From assembly GCA_016708435.1 (NCBI GenBank), contig JADJFV010000001.1, positions 186,001-250,000 of the forward strand: a DNA stretch of 64,000 nucleotides. The letters are read 5' to 3'. The notes beneath the pieces are model-generated. The model made no database searches. It saw only the letters and a list, made by a program, of their open reading frames with translations, and was not told where the DNA came from. A program made the position numbers and the translations under genes. The stretch is from Leptospiraceae bacterium (GTDB taxonomy: Bacteria; Spirochaetota; Leptospiria; Leptospirales; Leptospiraceae). Shown one piece after another: positions 8,895 through 18,394 of the stretch; positions within the stretch are counted from its first letter, which is position 1, and each line of letters starts with the position of its first letter.

Positions 8895-10905
8895 CACGAA
8901 TTGTTCCTGTTACGATTACTTTGTCTTTCAATCCAAGATTTTTAGTCCAATTGGCAACTTCTGGGACTACTTTCGCAATATATTCATCTACAGTCACGAC
9001 TTTCATTGGTATATTGTCTAATCCAAGTCGAGCAGCTTCCAATATTTGATTTTTTACTATCCCATCCTTGGAACCTAGATTTACTATTACTGAATCCTGG
9101 TTAATCTTGATTATCCTACCGCTTAGTGGAATGACTGAGGTAATTCGTTTTGAGACTCGCATCGAAATTTCGGCAAGCGAATTTCTATTGGAAGCAGTCG
9201 TGTTAATTGTATCCATTATCTTTCCGCTAACTCGATCATACAGTTTATACTTTACAGTAATATTGTTTTTATCCTCTGTGAAAGTTCCGTAGGCAATGTA
9301 GCGAATAATATTATCACGTTTTCGATCTTTATCTAAAACGTCTAAAGCATCAGGAGTATAATACACTGATTCAGTATATGCCTCAATTCCTTTCTTTTTT
9401 TTAATTTCAGATCTAATTTTATTTTCTTCTAATCCAGAAATTAATTTCATACTCGGTTGGAGGCTAAGGGCAAATTTAATCGCATTGCCAATTTGCAGAC
9501 TAGCATCAGGATAGGTAAACAAACTCTTTTCTGGTTCTGGATCAAAAACAAATACTTCAGGCTCTGATCTAATTCCAAAATTAATTTTGCCATCTTCTGA
9601 TGTGAAGCCTTCTCGGTGAATGAGCGTTTGCTTAAAACGATGAAATACATTTTCTAATCTATTATGTATTTTCATATCATCAATATTTTCATCTCTTGTT
9701 TTTGTTAAAAAAAGCAAAAGGCGATATAGATCACCGTTCGAATAATAGTATTCCATCAACTCTTGTTTTATTTCATTATTAGTTGGAATTAATTTTTCCG
9801 CTCGTTTAATATGAAAAAAAGCTTCATTGTATAAAAATTCTTTTTTAGTGAATCGAAATCTCTCTAACCTGTATTTTCCCAGCTTTGTTCTTAAGGCATG
9901 GTTTTCATTTAGCTTTGCAATTGCATAATTCTCAGCCGAAAATCTTCCTAGTTCATTTAGCTCTTGTAATTCTAAAAGCTTCATATAATTTTCAGCGGAC
10001 TCTTCACCTTTATCTAGTTTATAATTTATATATCCTGCAATATATTGAAGATAAGGGTCATTTGGAAATTCAGTAAGCAATTCTTGCACATACAGTTCTG
10101 CTTCTTTGTATTTTTCCTTTTCAATTAAATCAAATTTTGCAAGCCACAAAAGGTTTTTTACTAGCAGTCTCTTACTTTCAAAATTATCACCATCAAGCGA
10201 AAGCGCTGTGTGAAGAAATGTGTAGGTTTCTTTCATTAGCCGATGTGGATCCGTAGAATCCTTAAGCATCTCAAAATTTAGAATCGCTTTTTGATTAAAT
10301 GAATTGGGATTTTCCGGGTATTTAGAAATTAATTCATCAATGATTTGATTTGCTCTTTTAAAATCTTTATTCGCAATATAAACCTTTGCCAATAAGAGTT
10401 TAAACTCATAATTCTGAACGACTCTTTTTCTAGCTTCTTCTAACTTTATGAGCGCTAACTTATTCTTACCCGCTTTCAATAAAACATAAGCCCTTGCAAG
10501 TAATAGTTCAGGATTGTATGGTTCTTCTTTGAGTGCAGATTCAATAAGTTCTAGTGCTTCTTTAGACTTACCAAGATCAGCTTGAATCTCAGCAAGACCA
10601 GCAATCGCATCTTTGTTTTTGGAGTCCAATTCAAGTGTTCTTTTGAAACCTGCTTCCGCATCTAACTTTGATCCAAGAAAAAGGGAACTCTTCGCAAAAC
10701 CAAGATTAGCCTTTATTGAGCCTGAATTTTTAATCAAGGTTTGTTTATAATTTACTAGCGCCTCACGGTAATTTTTCTCTTTTAAAAATTTGTCGCCTAA
10801 TTGAATGTATTCTCCCGCTTCCTTTTCTTGCGAGATAATGGAAACGAAAGAAGACGAGAATACTAGAAACGCTATAAATACTAAAAATGATTTGAATTTC
10901 ATCAT
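8869..10905 (-). CDS. Secreted TPR protein with CsgG/FlgT-like C-terminal region
   Basis: The 678-residue product has a signal peptide and about eight to ten TPR units (roughly residues 30-410), recognisable from repeated A-x-L-x-L-x-P patterns. Next is a domain (about 455-590) with RYIAYGTFTEDKNN and YKLYDRVSGKI, the strand pattern of TolB-N/CsgG-like periplasmic proteins. The last 85 residues (GRIIKINQDSVIVNLGSKDG) resemble the C-terminal beta-barrel module of FlgT-like proteins. It overlaps both its upstream and downstream neighbours, so the operon order NHL/VWA - TPR - ALDH - Ig/OmpA is tight. A periplasmic scaffold role is inferred. Confidence 0.8.
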   Translation of the reverse strand: MMKFKSFLVFIAFLVFSSSFVSIISQEKEAGEYIQLGDKFLKEKNYREALVNYKQTLIKNSGSIKANLGFAKSSLFLGSKLDAEAGFKRTLELDSKNKDAIAGLAEIQADLGKSKEALELIESALKEEPYNPELLLARAYVLLKAGKNKLALIKLEEARKRVVQNYEFKLLLAKVYIANKDFKRANQIIDELISKYPENPNSFNQKAILNFEMLKDSTDPHRLMKETYTFLHTALSLDGDNFESKRLLVKNLLWLAKFDLIEKEKYKEAELYVQELLTEFPNDPYLQYIAGYINYKLDKGEESAENYMKLLELQELNELGRFSAENYAIAKLNENHALRTKLGKYRLERFRFTKKEFLYNEAFFHIKRAEKLIPTNNEIKQELMEYYYSNGDLYRLLLFLTKTRDENIDDMKIHNRLENVFHRFKQTLIHREGFTSEDGKINFGIRSEPEVFVFDPEPEKSLFTYPDASLQIGNAIKFALSLQPSMKLISGLEENKIRSEIKKKKGIEAYTESVYYTPDALDVLDKDRKRDNIIRYIAYGTFTEDKNNITVKYKLYDRVSGKIMDTINTTASNRNSLAEISMRVSKRITSVIPLSGRIIKINQDSVIVNLGSKDGIVKNQILEAARLGLDNIPMKVVTVDEYIAKVVPEVANWTKNLGLKDKVIVTGTIRDGAETDKK

Positions 10906-12983
10906 TGTTTTTCCGGCACAAAGAAACCAGATTGCGCCCTCCCTACAACATCGCGGTAGAAGGAAGAAACCTCAACATCAATGTATCTTCCTGCGAGATC
11001 AGGATTTAATTTACTCTTATAAGAAACAATGTATCTCTTATCCTGTTTGGACTTTATAAACTTATAAAGATTTGTCTCTTCCGGGCTTCCTGGAATCTTT
11101 AAAAATATTCCACCCGTTCGGTTTGCAATATCTTTATAAACCGACGCCATTTCACCTTCATCACTAAGAGAGAGGATAATGACAGGTATCCCGTGAGCAT
11201 TTGCATACTGGATATTTCGAAGAACGGTATATTGATTAAACGCACTTGGCATTACTTCGCCGGATACAAGCAATACCACAGCTCTAGGTCCGAGTTCAGG
11301 AACTAAATCACCAATCCCTTGATAAAGTGATTTTCCAAAATTGATGTTAGATTCAGTAGGTTCAGATTTTCGAATCTTTGCATAAACATCTAATGGAGAA
11401 TAGCCAAAAGAATAAATCTTCTCTGCGTCTTTTCCTGCGCGGATAACTTCAATTTTGTCCTTAACTGTAATGGAATTAAAGAAACTTCCTAGAACACTAT
11501 CAATATTTTTCGAGAACTCGCTCATTTTTTTGCTATTCTCATAGATTAGGGCAACGCTTACGTTTTCATTGAACTGCTTCATTTTAGCAAGTCCAACAAG
11601 TGGATATACATTTTCATTTTCCGTCACTCTAAATCCACTGCGGCTAATACCTGTTAAATCTTGCTTGCTTCTGTTTCTCACACGAACGAAAAGAGATACA
11701 TCAGGAAATCTTCCTAGTTCGACTCGCTCTATATATACATTTAGATTTGAAGTAAGAGTATTCTTAGGAGCAAATACATCCACTCTATGTCTATCATAAT
11801 CAATAGAATACAGGGAGCCTGTTGTGTCGTAGGAACTTGCAAAAGAGCGAAGTAATTTTACATACTTACCTGATTCATCTCGAAAGCTAGCGATCTTAGT
11901 CCATTTCTCGCTATCTAAATTGTAGATCATGAGACCGTTTTGTTCGTCTGCAACATACATTCTTTTTTTGTAAAACTTTACAGAGCGTGGCACTGTCATA
12001 TTTGGATGAGTAAATTCTTTTATAAAATTTCCTTCATCATCGAAGACAGCAATTCTCTTGTTGCCTTTGTCGGCGACATACACTAGATTATCCTCTATTG
12101 TAAGCCCCGAAGGCATTTTTAATTTCCCCCTACCGTCATGTCCGAATTCGGAAATAAATTTTCCATTAAGAGATAATTTCTGAATTCGATTATTTCCAGA
12201 ATCTGCTACAAATAAAATATCTTTTTCAGAAACAGCGATACCAGTTGGTCCGTAGAATTTTCCACCTTCAGAGCCTTTACCTGCAAATCTCTCTTGAAAA
12301 TATCCTTTGTCATTTAAAACATAAATTCTATCCGAAGCAAAATCACTTACGTATAGATTGCCTTTATGATAGGTAAAAAACATAGGACCTTCAAAAGTTC
12401 TTCCAAAACTTCCTTTGTAATTACCAACTGGAAAACCGTTCGTGTCCATCTTGATAATATTTGCAGTATCAAAGGCTAATACGAATAAGTTCCCTTCTTC
12501 ATCAAAAAGAATGTCAGTGGGATTTCGAAAACGATATCCTCGATTCTCATCGCCAGATAAATGTTTGTAGAAAGTTAAATTATCATTTTTTCCTACGCCT
12601 GCAATATGAAGTCTTAGAATCTCTGCGCGGTTTTTCCAGATTTGATTCATCTTACCAGAAGCTTCGATGATTTCAAGTTCACTTAAACTTTCTTGCCATT
12701 CCCCGCTTAGATAATTTGCATCGGAAAGATATTTTCTAGCAAGCTTAAAATCTCCCATAATAGCAAGAGCCGCAATGAAACTTTCTCGTGCCGCGTTGTA
12801 TTGGTAATTGTGCAGGTAGACTAACCCCTGTTTGAAATAAGTGCGAGCCTGCTCCTTGCCAAGTCGGAACTCTGGGAGCTCTTCTGTAGGGGCTAACGGC
12901 TGTAATACCAATATGGAAACAAATACTGATAGCACAATGAGTTTGCGTGCGATGATTCCTGCTTTATGACATAATTTTAACAT
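10902..12983 (-). CDS. Secreted NHL beta-propeller protein with VWA-like domain
   Basis: The 693-residue product has a signal anchor (residues 12-32), a TPR pair (about 45-100), six NHL-type blades (about 150-390, e.g. PTGIAVSEKDILFVADSGNNRIQ) and a VWFA-related domain (about 440-690). The VWA metal site is degenerate: where D-x-S-x-S is expected the sequence reads ENSKK, so metal-dependent ligand binding is doubtful. AAGG lies 5 bases before the ATG. It is the first gene of the envelope operon and overlaps the TPR gene by 4 bases. An extracytoplasmic protein-interaction role is inferred. Confidence 0.8.
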   Translation of the reverse strand: MLKLCHKAGIIARKLIVLSVFVSILVLQPLAPTEELPEFRLGKEQARTYFKQGLVYLHNYQYNAARESFIAALAIMGDFKLARKYLSDANYLSGEWQESLSELEIIEASGKMNQIWKNRAEILRLHIAGVGKNDNLTFYKHLSGDENRGYRFRNPTDILFDEEGNLFVLAFDTANIIKMDTNGFPVGNYKGSFGRTFEGPMFFTYHKGNLYVSDFASDRIYVLNDKGYFQERFAGKGSEGGKFYGPTGIAVSEKDILFVADSGNNRIQKLSLNGKFISEFGHDGRGKLKMPSGLTIEDNLVYVADKGNKRIAVFDDEGNFIKEFTHPNMTVPRSVKFYKKRMYVADEQNGLMIYNLDSEKWTKIASFRDESGKYVKLLRSFASSYDTTGSLYSIDYDRHRVDVFAPKNTLTSNLNVYIERVELGRFPDVSLFVRVRNRSKQDLTGISRSGFRVTENENVYPLVGLAKMKQFNENVSVALIYENSKKMSEFSKNIDSVLGSFFNSITVKDKIEVIRAGKDAEKIYSFGYSPLDVYAKIRKSEPTESNINFGKSLYQGIGDLVPELGPRAVVLLVSGEVMPSAFNQYTVLRNIQYANAHGIPVIILSLSDEGEMASVYKDIANRTGGIFLKIPGSPEETNLYKFIKSKQDKRYIVSYKSKLNPDLAGRYIDVEVSSFYRDVVGRAQSGFFVPEKQ

Positions 12984-13039
12984 GAAACCTTGAATTCCCC
13001 TATTGGGTTAAGAATTAGGCGAAAAAGTTTCATCCGCCT

Positions 13040-13924
13040 TTATTTATTATCGAGTAAAGTCTTTAAATCGTTAGTTAAGTTTGCGAGCGTATTAGAATAA
13101 CGTAGAGACTTTTCGGTTCCTTCCGATGCAACTTTAGCCAACTTGTAAACATTCAAAATATTATCAGTTACACTGTTTGAGGACTTTACTACATTCGATG
13201 AATTCTTTGCAATCTCTGTCAAAGAATTGGTTTGCTCTTCCAAGGAAAGATCAATGGAATTCTGATTGTTTTTAATAGACAATAACTGGCTAGAAATTTC
13301 ATTCATCGACTCGACAGCTTTTTTAGAGTCTTGGTAGAAGTTCTCAATCTTATAGCGAATATCGTCAGCAATTTTGTTAGTTTCTTTTGCAAGCTCTTTG
13401 ATTTCATTTGCCACAACTGCAAACCCACGACCGGCTTCACCAGCTCTTGCCGCTTCAATACTTGCATTCAAGGCAAATAGGTTAATCTGTTGCGCAAGAC
13501 CTGCAACTACTTTGTCAATTTTGTCTAAGTCTTTGCTGCTCTCTAATAGGTTTGAAAACACATTGTTCGTTGTGTCTGCTGACTTTAGAGCAGATATGGA
13601 TGATTTTGTAGAATTTGCTGAGCTAGCAGAGATTTTCTTGATACCTGATTTTAATTTTTCAAGTGAACTTCCCATTGCGAGAACATTATGACTTAATTGC
13701 TTAGAAGCATTGGAAGCTTGGTTCGTTTGCTTTTCTAACTTACTAGAATTTTTATTTAATTCTTCAGCCATTTCAGAAAATTCATGAATCGTATCACCAA
13801 CAGTATATACTACATTCGAAAGTTCCGAATCGCCCGCGTTAGAAGGTGCTCCTTCTTTTAGAGGGGGTTTAATAGATTTAATGGTTGCAAATGGATTATT
13901 CCCGATCGTTTTTCTATCATTCAT
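13040..13924 (-). CDS. Soluble methyl-accepting chemotaxis-type signalling protein
   Basis: The 294-residue product has no membrane segment and no recognisable sensor domain. After about 35 disordered residues it is one long coiled-coil hairpin. The strongly conserved MCP tip (INLFALNASIEAARAGEAG, near residues 150-170) followed by GRGFAVVANEIKELA binds CheA/CheW. With no periplasmic or PAS input, it must be regulated through its N-terminus or by partner proteins. It is the last gene of the cheA-like/cheW/parA operon, 9 bases after parA. Confidence 0.9.
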   Translation of the reverse strand: MNDRKTIGNNPFATIKSIKPPLKEGAPSNAGDSELSNVVYTVGDTIHEFSEMAEELNKNSSKLEKQTNQASNASKQLSHNVLAMGSSLEKLKSGIKKISASSANSTKSSISALKSADTTNNVFSNLLESSKDLDKIDKVVAGLAQQINLFALNASIEAARAGEAGRGFAVVANEIKELAKETNKIADDIRYKIENFYQDSKKAVESMNEISSQLLSIKNNQNSIDLSLEEQTNSLTEIAKNSSNVVKSSNSVTDNILNVYKLAKVASEGTEKSLRYSNTLANLTNDLKTLLDNK

Positions 13925-13933
13925 AGTAAATTC

Positions 13934-14704
13934 CTATTTTTTATTTTCCTGAGCTATAACTTCTGCGGCAAACGACCTGTAGTCATGTGCGCCAATACTC
14001 TTGGGGTCATACTGAAATATCGTCTGAGTGAAGCTCGGAGATTCAGCTATTTTTATATCTTCTCGAATATAAGTGTTATAAACTAGAACTCCAAATTTTT
14101 CAATCAGGATATCTACAATTTCCATATTGTGTTTAATATTTTGATCTACTCTACAAGGTAAGATTCCGGTAATATTCAAGTTTGGATTTAACTTCGCTTG
14201 AACAGATTCAAGTGTTTCTAGAAGAGAGAGAACCCCATATAAAGCGAGAGACTGAGCCACAACTGGAATGATAATTTCATTGGCAGCACCCATCGCATTT
14301 AGAGTAGTCAGATTCAAACCAGGAGAGCAATCAAATATAACATAGTCCCATCTCTTGGGATCGATGTTGGCAAATTTATTTTTAAGAATGGATGCCTTAT
14401 TCGGGTGTTCTTTCATTTCTTTGGAATACTTGCTCTTGAGGGGAATAAACGGAATCATTTCCAAATTCCTAATCTTTGTTCTCTGAGCAAGTTCTAGAAT
14501 TAAATCCGGTCCTGCATGCAGGTCAAAGAGGTCTTTGTCCTGAATCGAGTTATATAGCCCAAGCCAAATGGATGCAGAGGCTTGTGGATCTAAATCAATC
14601 AGAAGCACTCGTTTCCCTTTTTCCGCAAGAGCAGCAGACAAATTTACAGCTGTAGTGGTCTTTCCGCTACCGCCTTTTTGATTGTTAATGACAATTTTTC
14701 TCAT
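13934..14704 (-). CDS. ParA/Soj-family ATPase of a chemotaxis-like operon
   Basis: The 256-residue protein has the deviant Walker A box NQKGGSGKTTT at the N-terminus with the signature Lys of MinD/ParA ATPases. The Walker A' DLDPQAS lies near residue 38 and Walker B IFDCSPG near residue 124. ParA ATPases position chromosomes, plasmids or protein arrays; a paralogue (ParC) places chemotaxis arrays in Vibrio. No parB gene is adjacent, while CheW and a soluble MCP flank it, so array positioning is the likely role. That role is inferred from context. Confidence 0.9.
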   Translation of the reverse strand: MRKIVINNQKGGSGKTTTAVNLSAALAEKGKRVLLIDLDPQASASIWLGLYNSIQDKDLFDLHAGPDLILELAQRTKIRNLEMIPFIPLKSKYSKEMKEHPNKASILKNKFANIDPKRWDYVIFDCSPGLNLTTLNAMGAANEIIIPVVAQSLALYGVLSLLETLESVQAKLNPNLNITGILPCRVDQNIKHNMEIVDILIEKFGVLVYNTYIREDIKIAESPSFTQTIFQYDPKSIGAHDYRSFAAEVIAQENKK

Positions 14705-14721
14705 ATTTCATCTACCAAAAT

Positions 14722-15156
14722 TTAAGAGATCCTATCCGACCTAAATTCTACCACCTTTTCAGAGTCCAAAATCAAAAGAAGTGTTTCATCGATACGATAA
14801 GCCTGCGATACAAAGTATCTGTCCACTCCGTGAATTACTTTAGGAACTTCTATCCTAATATTTCTAGTAATTTCTTCAATATCTTTTAATTCGTCGACCA
14901 GAAAACTTACAAGACCATATTTCGTGCGAACGATCACATGGGCAGAATCTTCGCTTATCTCAATTTCTGGTAAATCAAAAACTTTACGAACACTTATGAC
15001 AGTAATAATTTGTCCCCTGTATTGAATCAAGCCTTTCACGAAACGATTTGCCAGAGGGACTCGGATCATTGGAACAGACTTTGCCAGTGCGATGACCTTT
15101 GAAATCTCCAAACCAAAGAAATTACCATCAATGAGGAATGTGCAGAATTTTTTCAT
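14722..15156 (-). CDS. CheW-like coupling protein
   Basis: The 144-residue protein is a single CheW/SH3-fold domain: FGLEISKVIALAKS near the start, RGLIQYRGQ-type core (VKGLIQYRGQIITVISVRKV, residues about 40-60) and VSFLVDELKDIEEI in the second subdomain. CheW links receptors to the CheA P5 domain. It starts 2 bases after the CheA-like gene ends and is followed 17 bases later by parA. No CheY, CheR or CheB is present in this operon. Confidence 0.9.
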   Translation of the reverse strand: MKKFCTFLIDGNFFGLEISKVIALAKSVPMIRVPLANRFVKGLIQYRGQIITVISVRKVFDLPEIEISEDSAHVIVRTKYGLVSFLVDELKDIEEITRNIRIEVPKVIHGVDRYFVSQAYRIDETLLLILDSEKVVEFRSDRIS

Positions 15157-15158
15157 AA

Positions 15159-16838
15159 TTACTCCATCACTTCCTCTGTAACGTTTGTCAGATCCAAATT
15201 CTTCAAATGAACTCGCATTATTTCCCCTACATCTAGAATTAAAGCGGGAGACTCATCTTTTAAAATCGTAAGACCTGAAAAAAGATATACATTTTTTATT
15301 TCATAATTTAGAGGACGAACGACCACTTCGTTCATATCTTCCACTAAATCAGCAACTAGTCCATATTTAAACTGATTGACTTCAAGAATCAGAATGGAAA
15401 TTTTCTTTCCTGCATCTTTTTGTCTATCGGCAACTTCTTTGTCGTCCTCATATTTTAGAATTTGCGATAAGAAGATAATCGGTATTAAATCCCCTCGGTG
15501 CTTGTAAGTCGGAAAACCATTGATAACTTCGAGAGTATTGATGAATGTATCACTTTCTAATTGCATGATTTCATAAAGATTCGCGCGAGTGATAATGTAT
15601 TTTTCCACACCGACAGAAACAACAACCGATGGAACAATTTCATCAATCAAAGGCAACGTTATGTGAAACTCCACTCCTTTGTTAGGAGTATTTTTAAAGA
15701 TATAAAATTTTCCTGAAATTTGTTCAATGTTAGCACGCACTACATCTAGACCAGCAGAAGACTTAGATCCAGAAAAACCATGCTGGAATATAAAGTCAAT
15801 CGCCTCTTGGTCTGTTAGCCGCTCCGCTTCTTCTGTTAGAAGTAGATTTTTTTCGATGAGTTTGCGCTTAACGCGTGTGGGCTCAATGCCAGCACCATCG
15901 TCTTTGATTTTGATGTAAAATAATTCGCCATGATGAAATGCTTTGAGGTGAATTTCGCCCATTGAGGATTTTCCTAATTCGGTTCGAATTTCTGGCATCT
16001 CAATTCCATGTTCAACAGAGTTCTTTATGATGTGAATCAAACAATTGCGGAGAATATCGAGCATCCGCGTATCCAATTCTTTTTCACCACCTTCAATAAT
16101 AAAGGAAACTTGCTTATCTTGCATTTGGGCAATGTCTGAGACTACTTTATCAAAGTTATGAAGAAGTGTTCCTAGAGTCTTAGTCTTTGCTCCATGCACT
16201 TTGGTATACAAATCTCTGACCAATAATTCCAATTTGCGGGAGTGAGTGTCTAAAGGAGAGAATTTATCAGTAGAAGCAATTTCTTTAATTTGGATTTGAG
16301 TCTGTAGCAATGGAATGATGGTGTTCATTAAACTATCCATCGTTTCATTTTCCGTGAAAATTGGAGTCAATGCGATTGGAATATCTGTTGAAGAAATTCG
16401 TTTGGGATCTTCGTCTTCGTCATCGCTTGAAGCGACGATAAATTCTTCGCCTGACTCCTGCTTGTTAATCAATTCTTCAATATCACTTACCATGCTTGAA
16501 TTAATTAACTGTGGTTCTTTTCCAGTTTCATCTATGGCAAAAATAATATCCCGGATGCTAAAATTTAATTTTAAAATAATCGTGATGATTTCTTGGGTGA
16601 GGTCATATTCGGAATTTCTGAGATGATCGACAAGTCTCTCCCCGATATGAGTCATTGAGCCTAGCTTATTAAAACCAAATAGCTTGGCTGAGTCTAGGAA
16701 AGTTTTAAAATTGGCATGAATAGTATCTAGGTATTCTCTTTGGTCAGAATTTTTCCCTAACAGGATTAATTGTTTATCCAAAGAATTGAGAGTTTCATAG
16801 CTCTCATCTAGAAATAGTTTTAACTGATCTTTTTCCAA
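15159..16838 (-). CDS. CheA-like protein with degenerate HPt and ATP-lid motifs
   Basis: The 559-residue protein has the CheA order HPt (about 1-110), a dimerisation/HATPase unit (about 200-390, N box IIKNSVEHGIE, G1 DDGAGIE) and a CheW-like P5 domain (about 400-545). The HPt block lines up without gaps with the CheA consensus, but the phospho-accepting His is Lys45 (ANFKTFLDSAKLFGF). In the G2 box the usual G-x-G-x-G is KSSAG. Autophosphorylation in the normal way looks impossible, so this is probably a structural or ATP-sensing scaffold. There is no CheY-binding P2 domain. It is the first gene of the operon. Confidence 0.85.
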   Translation of the reverse strand: MEKDQLKLFLDESYETLNSLDKQLILLGKNSDQREYLDTIHANFKTFLDSAKLFGFNKLGSMTHIGERLVDHLRNSEYDLTQEIITIILKLNFSIRDIIFAIDETGKEPQLINSSMVSDIEELINKQESGEEFIVASSDDEDEDPKRISSTDIPIALTPIFTENETMDSLMNTIIPLLQTQIQIKEIASTDKFSPLDTHSRKLELLVRDLYTKVHGAKTKTLGTLLHNFDKVVSDIAQMQDKQVSFIIEGGEKELDTRMLDILRNCLIHIIKNSVEHGIEMPEIRTELGKSSMGEIHLKAFHHGELFYIKIKDDGAGIEPTRVKRKLIEKNLLLTEEAERLTDQEAIDFIFQHGFSGSKSSAGLDVVRANIEQISGKFYIFKNTPNKGVEFHITLPLIDEIVPSVVVSVGVEKYIITRANLYEIMQLESDTFINTLEVINGFPTYKHRGDLIPIIFLSQILKYEDDKEVADRQKDAGKKISILILEVNQFKYGLVADLVEDMNEVVVRPLNYEIKNVYLFSGLTILKDESPALILDVGEIMRVHLKNLDLTNVTEEVME

Positions 16839-17079
16839 ACTTTTGTAAAAGTCTCCCTCTATCTATTTCGGCAAACCAATATCGAATATTCTCATAATTA
16901 CAATTCATTATTTTAAGAAAATAGATTTTTTTGAACTTTAATCTACTTGGAAATTTTGTAAACGAGTTTAAAATTGAAATTCAATAAAAAGATAAATAAA
17001 CGTTCTAAATATTTTCTATTTATGTCACAAAAATAGAAATTGAGCAAGCGGCTAATCTGAAATTATCAAGGTTTAATCA

Positions 17080-17104
17080 AACGGGTAATATTTATTTACC
17101 CGTT
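17080..17104 (-). terminator. Hairpin overlapping the stop codon of the Gly-rich gene
   Basis: A perfect 9-bp inverted repeat (AACGGGTAA / TTACCCGTT) surrounds a 7-base AT loop that includes the stop codon at 17092-17094. Only a short T-rich stretch follows on the minus strand, so it may be a weak terminator or an mRNA-stabilising hairpin. Confidence 0.45.
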
Positions 17105-17355
17105 CCTGCTCCTGATGAGCCTGAACCTCCACTTGGATTGCCTTGCCCTGTTCTGGGAGTTCCCACACCTGAACCCGGAGTTCCGAAACTCCCGCTCGGT
17201 CTACCCTGACCCGTTCCGGGAGTTCCTACACCAGAGCCTGGAGTCCCAAAACTTCCGCTTGGACTTCCTTGTCCAGTTCCGGGAGTTCCTATCCCAGAAC
17301 TTTGAGCATACAACGAAAAAAAGGAAATAAACGTAAACAGTAAAATTATCTTCAT
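17092..17355 (-). CDS. Small secreted Gly/Pro/Ser/Thr repeat protein
   Basis: The 87-residue protein has a signal peptide (cleavage near YAQ, residue 18). The rest is almost entirely a low-complexity repeat: about 2.7 copies of a 21-residue unit with the core GTPGTGQG-x-PSGSF-GTPGSGV (from residue 23). It has no hydrophobic core, so it is probably an unfolded or polyproline-like surface peptide. The unit repeats in DNA as 63 bp, and copy number may vary between strains. The start is the only in-frame ATG preceding a proper signal peptide. No family is recognised. Confidence 0.65.
   Translation of the reverse strand: MKIILLFTFISFFSLYAQSSGIGTPGTGQGSPSGSFGTPGSGVGTPGTGQGRPSGSFGTPGSGVGTPRTGQGNPSGGSGSSGAGTGK
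17115..17289. repeat. 63-bp tandem repeat inside the Gly-rich gene
   Basis: Nearly three tandem copies of a 63-bp unit, seen as repeated GTTCCGGGAGTTCC and CTTCCGCTTGG-like words on the plus strand, encode the 21-residue unit of the Gly-rich peptide. The copies differ at several positions. Confidence 0.75.
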
Positions 17356-17439
17356 ACTTTATTTGACGTTCGAAATAAGAATATTCCCAATTATTTCAAG
17401 CTCGTATTTTTTATAGGAGAGCGTTAAATCTATATTTGC

Positions 17440-18375
17440 CTAAGGAATTTTAATTTTCTTTGTCCAATCTAGAAGTCTATCAAGCCAGGATTTTTCCCAT
17501 TTTTGAAACCTTGCTTGAATAATTGCTTTACGTTTGGATTTGTCGTTGATAGTTTCTTTTTCTATCGGAGTTAATTCGTCATATTCTTTAAGCCTTTGTC
17601 CCATTGTTCCTTTATCAATTTCTTTAACGGGAACTTTCAACTCTTCGTTTTCAACTTTTTCTATTTTATCATCGAGTGCTTTAATATCCACGTTTTTATC
17701 TAAGTCTTCCGGTTTATTCTTTTTAGCCGCTTCTTCCAATCCTGATTCTTTAAAAATCTTCGAGCCAACGCCTTTTGGCATTTCCGAAGAATGTCCTTTT
17801 TCTATGACAACTTCTTTTGATTCGAGTGAATCATTTAAGATTGATAAAGCTTTGCTATTTTTAATATCAGCCTTGGAGTATTTATCCATTTCTGGAATAT
17901 GAACTTTCATGGCAACAGAGCCTTCTATTACATTGATCTTTGTGGTTCCGTTCTGATTCACTGATACATCATATTTTGTGCCACGCACTCCAGCAGTGGC
18001 AACAGGGCTAACAGCATTAATCCCATCATTCTTTTCTAATTTAGATACGTTGATCATTGCATTGCCAACTTCTAGTATGAAATTGGTTTCTTTCTTGGAG
18101 CCGATTTGTTTTCCACTTAATTTGAATCTAGAATATTCTTTTAAGCGAACTACAACTAGAGAGTCTGATTCTAGAATTTGCAAATCACAAATGGACTTTG
18201 CGCCAACGGTTACTACGTCTTTGTCTGATATTTCATCTGATAAAGCAAGAACTCTTCCTCCTGCTTTTACATCTCCCATCCGAACAATCACGATTGCTTT
18301 GGGATTAAAATCTACTTCTTTGTCATTACAATTTCCAAGCAAAATTAGAATCAGTGGTAAAATTATTTTTTTCAT
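17440..18375 (-). CDS. FecR-domain lipoprotein
   Basis: The start is ATG 18375 because AGGAG lies 7 bases upstream; the upstream TTG at 18393 would put this site inside the gene. The signal peptide ends in a lipobox LLGNC (Cys16). A FecR domain spans about residues 25-155 with the hallmark VATAGVRGTKYDV. The C-terminal 150 residues are charged and helical (IDKGTMGQRLKEYDELTP). Lipoproteins of this shape are frequent in Leptospira; FecR domains sense or bind envelope ligands, but no sigma factor or transporter is adjacent. The function is therefore unknown. Confidence 0.8.
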   Translation of the reverse strand: MKKIILPLILILLGNCNDKEVDFNPKAIVIVRMGDVKAGGRVLALSDEISDKDVVTVGAKSICDLQILESDSLVVVRLKEYSRFKLSGKQIGSKKETNFILEVGNAMINVSKLEKNDGINAVSPVATAGVRGTKYDVSVNQNGTTKINVIEGSVAMKVHIPEMDKYSKADIKNSKALSILNDSLESKEVVIEKGHSSEMPKGVGSKIFKESGLEEAAKKNKPEDLDKNVDIKALDDKIEKVENEELKVPVKEIDKGTMGQRLKEYDELTPIEKETINDKSKRKAIIQARFQKWEKSWLDRLLDWTKKIKIP

Positions 18376-18394
18376 AACACTCCTTTTTTTCAAC

